Positions 1 to 4,865 of a stretch of DNA of 9,909 nt are shown one piece after another (position 1 is the stretch's first letter; every line of letters starts with the position of its first letter). The stretch is taken from contig DAOVGP010000043.1 of NCBI GenBank assembly GCA_030672375.1, positions 1-9,909 on the forward strand, in the 5' to 3' direction. Source of the DNA: Candidatus Aenigmatarchaeota archaeon. GTDB lineage: Archaea > Aenigmatarchaeota > Aenigmatarchaeia > CG10238-14. The notes under the pieces were generated by a model. The model saw nothing but the letters and a program-made list of their open reading frames with translations, was not told the origin of the DNA and did no database searches. A program made the translations under genes and the position numbers.

Positions 1-756
1 ACATGAGCTAAGTTGATTTGTCTGATCCCACTGGTAGATGTATATTCTCTGACAGTCTTTCCTAGTTGCCACACAGTAATTCGCCAAAGGTCCAGTAGCC
101 TCAGGGTCGACAATTCCCCAATCCAACTCTGGAGTATCTACTTGGTGTGTTATTGCATCACTACCTACATCATATGCTGCTGCAGTTCCGTTCAACGCCC
201 ATTCCTTGATCTTCAGAATCGTGCCAGTGCCATTACAATACTCTCCATCACCACTTTCAACAGTCCCGTTAGACAACTCCCAGAAGTACTGTTTACTGTT
301 GTTACCAAAGTAACCCCATGCCTTTGCCCAAGTGCTAGGCGTGTAATCACTTGGTTTGCCAGTCAAGTTCCATTCCTGTCTTCCAACAAACCTCCAGTTG
401 TTACCACCTGCAAGGTCAGTCTCGTTCCTCAAGACTACGAAACCACCCGCATAATAATTGGCTGGATTACCAGAACCTAGAGGATTGGATGTTTCTGTCG
501 AGTGAACGTTCATTGATACGTACATCGTAGTGAAGTTAATAGATCCCTTGTTCTCTATCGTGAATGCTAGTGAACTCGGAAAAGTATCAACACCTGGTGT
601 AACCAGGTTGAACGTTGCTGTACTAGGTGATATCTCTATTACTGCTGATTCCGATACGTTGACATTTATCGTTACTGTATCTGTTTGTGCCATTGCTATA
701 GCTGGTAGTAGAAAAATACTTAATGAGGCTATTATCAAAAATATTTTTGCCTTCAT
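1..756 (-). CDS. Secreted, N-glycosylation-rich surface protein (3' end outside window)
   Basis: The frame is open for 252 codons from the ATG at 756-754 to the left edge, with no stop, so the C-terminus is missing. Residues 1-23 form a signal peptide: basic start MKAK, a hydrophobic core, and a probable cleavage at AMA|QT. Residues 25-83 (TVTINVNVSESAVIEISPST...FTIENKGSINF) read like an N-terminal beta-sandwich. The rest is rich in Trp, Tyr, Gly and Asn and has at least eight N-X-S/T sequons plus cysteines at 174, 228, 235 and 252. Codons are richer in G+C than in neighbouring genes; counts over positions 1-360 give about 46%. Strong expression would explain this, for example as an S-layer-like or major envelope protein, and so would a separate origin. 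I do not recognise the family. Plus-strand frames inside it lack start context and are shadows. Confidence 0.85.
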   Translation of the reverse strand, partial: MKAKIFLIIASLSIFLLPAIAMAQTDTVTINVNVSESAVIEISPSTATFNLVTPGVDTFPSSLAFTIENKGSINFTTMYVSMNVHSTETSNPLGSGNPANYYAGGFVVLRNETDLAGGNNWRFVGRQEWNLTGKPSDYTPSTWAKAWGYFGNNSKQYFWELSNGTVESGDGEYCNGTGTILKIKEWALNGTAAAYDVGSDAITHQVDTPELDWGIVDPEATGPLANYCVATRKDCQRIYIYQWDQTNQLSSC

Positions 757-789
757 TTTTCTTGCCTTATTAGTCTTTTGTAAAACTTA

Positions 790-798
790 TTATTTAAA
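790..798 (-). promoter_or_regulatory. TATA box for the minus-strand surface protein gene
   Basis: On the minus strand this reads TTTAAATAA. It is centred 38 nt upstream of the ATG at 756, which places transcription start near 767 and gives a leader of only about 11 nt. No convincing Shine-Dalgarno site is present; AAGG at about 764-767 is weak. Confidence 0.5.
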
Positions 799-807
799 CC
801 TTACGTT

Positions 808-833
808 TAACTAAACTTATTAACTAAACTTAT
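808..833. repeat. Tandem 13-bp repeat in divergent promoter region
   Basis: TAACTAAACTTAT occurs twice, head to tail, at 808-820 and 821-833. A shorter copy of its right half, AAACTTAT, lies at 783-790 within the TATA region of the minus-strand gene. The second full unit runs straight into the plus-strand TATA box. The position between two divergent promoters suggests an operator or a duplicated promoter element. Confidence 0.6.
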
Positions 834-840
834 ATATATT
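830..840 (+). promoter_or_regulatory. TATA box for wHTH gene
   Basis: TTATATATATT would place transcription start at about 858-866. This is downstream of the ATG at 842, so the TTG at 875 is favoured as the true start codon. The fifteen bases at 820-834 match 14 of 15 bases upstream of the other small wHTH gene (3846-3860). Confidence 0.55.
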
Positions 841-841
841 T

Positions 842-1135
842 ATGTTTAACATTAATTATAATAAAGGGATTTGCTTGAAACGAAAAAAAGACCCTAAAAA
901 GATTATCCTAAACGTTCTACGTAACCATCCAGAAGGCTTAACTCTACAGAAGGTAGCCGTTCTATCAAAGATGAGTCGATTAACAGCTACAAAGTATATT
1001 CATGAATTGATGGGGGCAGAAATAATATATCAGAGAAAAGTTGGTATCGCTAAACTTTGTTATCTCAAAGAAAGGTTCTTGAGGACAGTGAGACAGGAAG
1101 AAGTCCTCGAAAAATTAAAGAAGAAATTAAAATAA
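842..1135 (+). CDS. Small winged helix-turn-helix DNA-binding protein
   Basis: The frame codes for 97 aa from ATG 842, or 86 aa from TTG 875. TTG 875 is more likely: the TATA box (830-840) lies too close to 842, the first eleven residues look unlike the fold, and GGGA lies 5 nt before the TTG. After a basic N-terminus (KRKKDPKKIILNVLRNHPEG), helix 2, turn and recognition helix appear as LTLQKVAVLSKMSRLTATKYIHELM, followed by a wing (IIYQRKVGIAKLCYLKERF). The protein ends in a charged helix, EEVLEKLKKKLK. It is probably a local transcription regulator, possibly acting on the divergent surface-protein gene or its own promoter. It resembles the 71-aa wHTH protein at 3899, sharing a KVG...Y...ER pattern in the wing. 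Its TAA touches the stop of the convergent PqqD-like gene. The target is unknown. Confidence 0.8.
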   Translation: MFNINYNKGICLKRKKDPKKIILNVLRNHPEGLTLQKVAVLSKMSRLTATKYIHELMGAEIIYQRKVGIAKLCYLKERFLRTVRQEEVLEKLKKKLK

Positions 1136-1402
1136 TCATACATAAGTAATGAATTTGAGTTTGTCCATCTCTTTCAAGATATCCATCAATGTTATTTTTA
1201 CATCCTTTACATCAAGGTTAGTTTTCTTTGCTATATCTTGGGCAATTTGATTTACTGTTTTTGTCCCATTGCACATCTTCATTATTGCATATGCGACCTT
1301 GTCGACCTCCCACATGGTACTACCATTAAAAGTTGCATATAGTGTACCTATATGATCTATAACTTTCAAGCCCTTAGCCTTCAGAGGCCTTTTTTTATCC
1401 AT
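1136..1402 (-). CDS. PqqD-like protein (RiPP recognition element fold)
   Basis: The product has 88 aa, from ATG at 1402-1400 to TGA at 1138-1136. GTGAT (minus strand, 1411-1407) gives a plausible ribosome site. Length and pattern fit the PqqD family: a beta-strand N-terminus (KVIDHIGTLYATFNGSTMWEVDKVAYAIM), then a Gly-containing turn (CNGTKTVNQIAQDIA), a helix, and a C-terminal winged portion (DVKITLMDILKEMDKLKFI). PqqD-type domains bind the leader peptides of RiPP precursors and hand them to modifying enzymes such as radical SAM proteins. No such enzyme or precursor is visible here, so its partner must lie elsewhere, or the protein is a standalone archaeal adaptor with another task. No metal-binding cysteine cluster is present. 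Family call from pattern only. Confidence 0.6.
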   Translation of the reverse strand: MDKKRPLKAKGLKVIDHIGTLYATFNGSTMWEVDKVAYAIMKMCNGTKTVNQIAQDIAKKTNLDVKDVKITLMDILKEMDKLKFITYV

Positions 1403-1407
1403 TTTAT

Positions 1408-1422
1408 CACTAAAAGATAGTG
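1408..1422. repeat. Short inverted repeat in the PqqD-like gene's leader
   Basis: CACTA (1408-1412) and TAGTG (1418-1422) form a 5-bp inverted repeat with a 5-nt spacer. It overlaps the predicted leader and ribosome-binding site. The same half-site, ACACTA/TAGTGT, recurs in the palindrome at 8255-8277. The stem is short and could be chance. Confidence 0.3.
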
Positions 1423-1435
1423 TGAAACGTCAATA

Positions 1436-1446
1436 CTTATATTTTA
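1436..1446 (-). promoter_or_regulatory. TATA box for PqqD-like gene
   Basis: On the minus strand this reads TAAAATATAAG, centred 39 nt upstream of the start codon. It predicts a leader of about 12 nt containing the GTGAT ribosome site. Confidence 0.5.
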
Positions 1447-1485
1447 CGAAAGAAATAAATGTTTATCTCATTCTTTTAACAGAAG

Positions 1486-1502
1486 GATTTTCGGGGAAAA
1501 TC
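1486..1502. repeat. Inverted repeat between divergent promoters
   Basis: GATTTTC (1486-1492) and GAAAATC (1496-1502) are perfect 7-bp arms around GGG. The repeat lies between the minus-strand TATA box (1436-1446) and the plus-strand TATA-like element (1507-1520), where a dimeric repressor could act on both genes. Confidence 0.45.
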
Positions 1503-1506
1503 ATGT

Positions 1507-1520
1507 AAAAATTTAATTTT
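1507..1520 (+). promoter_or_regulatory. TATA-like element for the three-gene surface operon
   Basis: This AT-only run (AAAAATTTAATTTT) is centred about 25 nt upstream of ATG 1538, the distance expected for an archaeal leaderless transcript. No Shine-Dalgarno sequence precedes that ATG, which agrees with leaderless initiation. Confidence 0.4.
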
Positions 1521-1537
1521 ATTAAACTATAACTATA

Positions 1538-2467
1538 ATGATGTCTAAACAATTCATTATTATACTATTTTTCTCTTTACTCATCCTTATTCCATGTGTT
1601 ATCGCTCAATTGACAATCGGTGTATCTCCTCCTGTTGTGTATCTTGGTGATATGGAGCCCGATTCTTCAAAAATAGTTAGGTTTAATTTAATAACCACTT
1701 CGGGTGAGGTTATTCTGACTTATTTAACTCCGATGAACGGGGATTTAGGTTGGTTCAAAGCAAGTAAGTATAATGATTATTTATCAAACTTTTCTGAACA
1801 AGAAAGTGCCTCATGGATTAGATTTACCAAAAACCCAGTAGAAGTTGAGGAGACTTTAGGAGGAACTATAAAAGGCGCTAGTGAGGTCAGATTCATAGTC
1901 AAGTTACCTGAAGATGTGGAACCGGGCTATCACATGGGAATGATTGGACTTGATCCTGTAGGAGCTTCTAAGGACGCAATGTTCAGCATAAAGACAACTG
2001 TACCACTCATTTTTATTTTCAGAATCCCAGGAAATGCATTCAGAAGTGCAAAAATAATAGACGTAGTTCCTGGTGGTTATTCCGAAGGTAACTTAAAATT
2101 GAAGATGTTTATTGAAAACACGGGAACAGTAACTTTACAAAGTTTTAAGGGGAAAATTGATATCTTCGATAAAGATGGCGAAAAAATTACTTCATTATCA
2201 GAGGGTGAAAACAGCATAGAGCCTGGCGAAGTAAGGGTCATCAACCTATTATGGTCTGTGAGAGATATTGAAGAAGGAGAATATGATGTATTGGCAACCT
2301 TTGATTATTCAACTGATTCGACATCTAAAAATACAACGATTGAGGTCAGTAAAATTTCTATTATCCCCTCTCCTAGAGTAATTGAAGGAGTTTATGTTTT
2401 TCCGTGGTGGATTTTAATAATAATAGTAGTAATATTTATCATATCATACTTTATCTATAAGAGTTGA
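1538..2467 (+). CDS. Type I membrane protein with two Ig-like extracellular domains
   Basis: The product has 309 aa; ATG 1538 or the adjacent ATG 1541 may be used. A signal peptide spans residues 1-23 (cleavage near VIA|QL). One beta-sandwich domain covers about 25-160, with VSPPVVYLGDMEPDSSKIVRFNL at its start and VRFIVKLPEDVEPGYHMGMI near its end. A second covers about 168-270 (IDVVPGGYSEGNLKLKMFIENTGTVT...). A transmembrane helix at 288-307 (WWILIIIVVIFIISYFIY) is followed by only KS, so the protein is displayed outside with almost no cytoplasmic part. The order (signal peptide, two beta domains, C-terminal anchor) resembles bacterial WxL-interacting envelope proteins and NEW3/CARDB-type archaeal proteins, but this is architectural likeness, not proven homology. 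First gene of an operon; the next begins 4 nt after its stop. Confidence 0.85.
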   Translation: MMSKQFIIILFFSLLILIPCVIAQLTIGVSPPVVYLGDMEPDSSKIVRFNLITTSGEVILTYLTPMNGDLGWFKASKYNDYLSNFSEQESASWIRFTKNPVEVEETLGGTIKGASEVRFIVKLPEDVEPGYHMGMIGLDPVGASKDAMFSIKTTVPLIFIFRIPGNAFRSAKIIDVVPGGYSEGNLKLKMFIENTGTVTLQSFKGKIDIFDKDGEKITSLSEGENSIEPGEVRVINLLWSVRDIEEGEYDVLATFDYSTDSTSKNTTIEVSKISIIPSPRVIEGVYVFPWWILIIIVVIFIISYFIYKS

Positions 2468-2471
2468 TTTT

Positions 2472-2987
2472 ATGAAAAAAATTTTGGTCCTAGCAATCGT
2501 TGTACTTGCGATCTTGGGCGTTTTATTAATATTTCCAAAAAAACCAAAAACAACAGCGAGTTTTATCACCAACATGACATTTGAAAGATCTGAAGACATA
2601 TTTTTTATTCATGAGATCGTTAAGTATCCAAGTAATGTAACTATCATAAGCCCAGAAAATCCTTCTAAAATGGCTGTAGGAATAGTAGGTGACCCTTGGA
2701 ACTTAAACTTTGGTGTTCTTCCTATCGGAGTTAACGCAAAGAGATTCGTAAATGTAGCAAATTATAATGAACCAATATCTAAAATTGAATTAGTTTGTCA
2801 TGGGAATATCTGTTCGAAGATAACGTTCGATAAGAATGATCTTATACTAAATAAGGGCAATGAAGGCCAGATCACTGTTTATTTGAACACATCTTTATCT
2901 TCTCCTGGGAATTATCATGGTGAAATACATATTTTGTCTGAAACACCTAAAAATTCTTTCATATCTGTTTTATTAGGTTGGTCTTAA
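2472..2987 (+). CDS. N-terminally anchored Ig-like extracellular protein
   Basis: The product has 171 aa. GAGTTGAT, overlapping the previous stop, could serve as the ribosome site, so translation is probably coupled. Residues 4-21 form one hydrophobic helix followed by PKKPK. The lack of an A-X-A cleavage site or lipobox Cys suggests an uncleaved signal anchor. The exterior part contains a beta-rich domain from about 70 to 156 (WNLNFGVLPIGVNAKRFVNV...GNYHGEIHI) with the spacing of archaeal Ig-like 'NEW3/CARDB' domains. Two cysteines at 109 and 114 could form a small disulfide loop. Its TAA shares an A with the ATG of the next gene. Family not recognised; probably a partner subunit of the flanking surface proteins. 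Confidence 0.8.
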   Translation: MKKILVLAIVVLAILGVLLIFPKKPKTTASFITNMTFERSEDIFFIHEIVKYPSNVTIISPENPSKMAVGIVGDPWNLNFGVLPIGVNAKRFVNVANYNEPISKIELVCHGNICSKITFDKNDLILNKGNEGQITVYLNTSLSSPGNYHGEIHILSETPKNSFISVLLGWS

Positions 2988-3745
2988 TGAGAACATTAAT
3001 TTTCCTTTTAGTTATAGTCGTTATTCTGTTCTCTATTGTTAAAGCACAGAAAGTAAAAGTAAATGTTGAAGATATTTTAGAGGCAGAAATATTGAGTTTT
3101 AAATACATTTCTGAGTTGGAATCTAATCAACCGTTTAAAGTCGGTTTTGAGCTCATGAATTCTGGAAGTCTTGAATATAGTGTTAGGGCTAGATTAGATA
3201 TCATAAATGATACTGATTTATTTTATACTGGTTGGACTAATGAAGCCCCGCTTTGGCCTGGAGAGAGTTATTATTTTGAATTATACTGGCATCCGATCAA
3301 TACAACTGGAAATTTTACGGGTAAAATCGAGATTTATCATGCGAATGAAATCAGAGAGATTGAAACCGTTGAATTTGAAATTAAAGACATAAACACCGCA
3401 GAAAAAGACATTAGAATAACAAGCTTCAAGACTTATGAAGACAAAGTAGAAGTTAATATAAGAAGTAATCTAGAACTGAAAGATGTCATAATCGTACCTT
3501 CGGGATATCCTTACGGTTGGGTATTCGAGCAATCAAAAATAGATAGTATCGATAAAAATGAAGAGAAGAAAATAGAACTGAAATATGAGCCAACAATTTG
3601 GAAACCCATCGAAGTTGTGATACATATTTTTACAGAGGATGGAAAACAATATACGAGCAAAACATTTTTGATGGAAAGAGAAGACCAATCTTTTGATATA
3701 ATGTCTTATTTTATGAAAATTCTTAAGATATTCTCATTTTTCTAA
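2987..3745 (+). CDS. Secreted protein with CARDB/NEW3-like domains
   Basis: The product has 252 aa. I chose ATG 2987, which overlaps the preceding stop by one base (TAATG), over the upstream TTG 2978. The ATG gives a clean signal peptide (MRTLIFLLVIVVILFSIVKA|QK), and GGTTGG lies just upstream. Residues about 30-132 form a first beta-sandwich (FKVGFELMNSGSLEYSVRARLDI...WPGESYYFELYW), typical of CARDB-like domains. A second shorter one spans about 142-230. The C-terminus (DIMSYFMKILKIFSFF, 237-252) is a hydrophobic amphipathic stretch rather than a full membrane span and may lie on the membrane or bind a partner. It is the last gene of the operon starting at 1538; its stop region contains a T5 run. 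Function unknown. Confidence 0.8.
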   Translation: MRTLIFLLVIVVILFSIVKAQKVKVNVEDILEAEILSFKYISELESNQPFKVGFELMNSGSLEYSVRARLDIINDTDLFYTGWTNEAPLWPGESYYFELYWHPINTTGNFTGKIEIYHANEIREIETVEFEIKDINTAEKDIRITSFKTYEDKVEVNIRSNLELKDVIIVPSGYPYGWVFEQSKIDSIDKNEEKKIELKYEPTIWKPIEVVIHIFTEDGKQYTSKTFLMEREDQSFDIMSYFMKILKIFSFF

Positions 3746-3898
3746 TTGTGTTAAAAGATATTTCCATAACATTATTTTAATGTGTATATTATTTGATGGT
3801 GATATAGAGTACATTCCTTTTAACAATAATGTTTAAATATAACTTTTAACTAAATTTATAATAAATAACGGATATCTTTTAAAGGGATGTGTCTTTAA
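3746..3898. other. Intergenic region with repeated CTTTTAAC motif
   Basis: This 153-bp AT-rich gap separates the two operons. CTTTTAAC occurs at 3817-3824 and 3843-3850, and in inverted form (GTTAAAAG) at 3750-3757. The same octamer lies upstream of the first operon at 1473-1480. TAATGTTTAA at 3827-3836 resembles half of the palindrome found at 842-852. An 18-codon frame (3780-3836) is considered separately as a weak candidate. Confidence 0.4.
3855..3866 (+). promoter_or_regulatory. TATA box for the wHTH-MinD-surface protein operon
   Basis: TTTATAATAAAT lies within TTAACTAAATTTATA (3846-3860), which matches the promoter of the first wHTH gene at 14 of 15 positions. Transcription would start near 3882-3890, at or just after AAAGGGAT, leaving a very short leader before GTG 3899. 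Confidence 0.5.
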
Positions 3899-4114
3899 GT
3901 GAAAACAGTCACAGAAAATGCTTTTGAAAAACGGATTCTTGACTTACTGAGCAAGAAACTAATGTCTGTTTCTGAAGTTGCCAGAAAAATTGGCATGAGG
4001 AGAGACATTACTGCAGGATATCTTGAAGCCCTAAAAAACCAAGGTAAACTAGACTTTTCCAAGGTCGGTCGATCTTATGTCTATAAAACTACTGAGAGGT
4101 GGAAGAATGACTAG
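3899..4114 (+). CDS. 71-aa winged helix-turn-helix protein
   Basis: A GTG start gives 71 aa; an in-frame TAA ends just before it, so the protein cannot be longer. Helix 1 is FEKRILDLLSKKL. The HTH core is MSVSEVARKIGMRRDITAGYLEALKNQGKL, and a beta-wing follows (DFSKVGRSYVYKTTERW). This is a minimal one-domain regulator similar in layout to the protein at 842-1135. The last 8 nt overlap the ATG of the MinD-like gene, so the two are transcribed together and translation is probably coupled. It may autoregulate the operon; this is inference. The start is unusual: AAAGGG at 3881-3886 lies 12 nt away, and a four-codon ATG-TGT-CTT-TAA frame abuts the GTG. Confidence 0.8.
   Translation: MKTVTENAFEKRILDLLSKKLMSVSEVARKIGMRRDITAGYLEALKNQGKLDFSKVGRSYVYKTTERWKND
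4094..4102 (+). promoter_or_regulatory. Strong ribosome-binding site that fixes the MinD start
   Basis: GAGAGGTGG ends 4 nt before ATG 4107. This decides against the upstream in-frame ATG at 4077, which would place ten unrelated residues ahead of the conserved MTRVIGVVSGKGGVGKT start. Confidence 0.75.
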
Positions 4115-4865
4115 GGTAATAGGGGTCGTTTCAGGAAAGGGAGGAGTCGGAAAAACAACCACTGTTATCAACCTCTCTGCCGCATTGATGGAATTCGGAA
4201 AGAATGTGATAGCAGTAGACGCCGATGTAAAGATGTCTGGTCTTGGATTGCAGCTTGGCATGTACTACTTTCCTGTAACCCTGAATGATGTCCTGATGGA
4301 TAGGGGAAACATACACGAAGCATTATACATTCATTCTTCTGGTTTGAGGATAATACCTGCCTCACTCGCTGTTGAGAACGTTAAAGTTTCAAGATTGAAC
4401 AGAGTTTTAAAAGATCCATTCTTGAAGGATAGCATAGTTTTTGTAGACTCACCCCCTGGTCTGGAAAAGAATGCCATCTCCATCTTAAAGGCTTGTCCAG
4501 AGACCTTGATAGTCACGACACCAGAGATTCCAGCGATAACAGATGCGATGAAGATTATTTCTAAGAGCAAAAAAACGAAGACTAAACCGATAGGTATAAT
4601 CGTTAACATGAACAGGAATAGAGATTCTAACCAGATTAATGTAGATGAGATAGAATCGACTTGTGGGTTGCCCGTCATCGGTGTCATCCCAGAAGATAGG
4701 ACTATTAAAAAAGGTATCTTTATAGGAATTCCTTCTGTTTTGTTGAATCCTTATTCACCATCATCCATAGCTTTCAAAGAAATAGCCGCTCGTCTCATAG
4801 GAGAGAATTACATCCCACCAAAATTCGCCTTTATCAAAAGATTTCTTGGAGGATTTAGAAAATGA
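4107..4865 (+). CDS. MinD/ParA-family deviant Walker A ATPase with membrane-targeting helix
   Basis: The product has 252 aa from ATG 4107. It contains the deviant Walker A motif GKGGVGKT (10-17; signature Lys11, P-loop Lys16), a switch I/A' strand VIAVDAD (34-40), a Walker B/switch II VFVDSPPG (111-118), and IGVIPED (191-197), all matching MinD rather than plasmid ParA. The C-terminus, PPKFAFIKRFLGGFRK, closely resembles the amphipathic membrane-targeting sequence of bacterial MinD (FLKRLFGG). It probably dimerises with ATP and binds the inner membrane face. Archaeal MinD homologues place envelope structures such as archaella; here the partner is probably the co-translated surface protein, since ATGA joins the two genes. 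MinC and MinE are not present. The exact role (positioning, activation, or regulation together with the wHTH protein) is inferred. Confidence 0.93.
   Translation: MTRVIGVVSGKGGVGKTTTVINLSAALMEFGKNVIAVDADVKMSGLGLQLGMYYFPVTLNDVLMDRGNIHEALYIHSSGLRIIPASLAVENVKVSRLNRVLKDPFLKDSIVFVDSPPGLEKNAISILKACPETLIVTTPEIPAITDAMKIISKSKKTKTKPIGIIVNMNRNRDSNQINVDEIESTCGLPVIGVIPEDRTIKKGIFIGIPSVLLNPYSPSSIAFKEIAARLIGENYIPPKFAFIKRFLGGFRK
4848..4854 (+). promoter_or_regulatory. Shine-Dalgarno site of the 816-aa surface protein gene
   Basis: GGAGGAT lies inside the end of the MinD-like gene, 7 nt before ATG 4862. It shows that this organism uses a CCTCC-type anti-SD for internal operon genes, while first genes may be leaderless. 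Confidence 0.7.

Noticed and set aside
13..480. Plus-strand 155-codon frame opposite the left-edge surface gene
   Set aside because: The minus frame has a signal peptide, sequons, and a TATA box, and is open over the entire 252 codons. The plus frame has no promoter or domain pattern.
530..814. Plus-strand 94-codon frame covering the signal-peptide region of the minus-strand gene and its promoter
   Set aside because: It is the antisense of the signal peptide, and its end runs through the divergent promoter. The hydrophobic look comes from the complementary strand.
2978..2986. TTG 2978 as start of the third surface-operon gene
   Set aside because: ATG 2987 overlaps the previous stop in the usual coupled form and gives a standard signal peptide.
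4077..4106. ATG 4077 as start of the MinD-like gene
   Set aside because: It has no ribosome site and adds ten residues before the conserved start, whereas ATG 4107 has GAGAGGTGG 4 nt upstream.
4331..4687. Minus-strand 118-codon frame inside the MinD-like gene
   Set aside because: The plus strand carries unambiguous ATPase motifs throughout.
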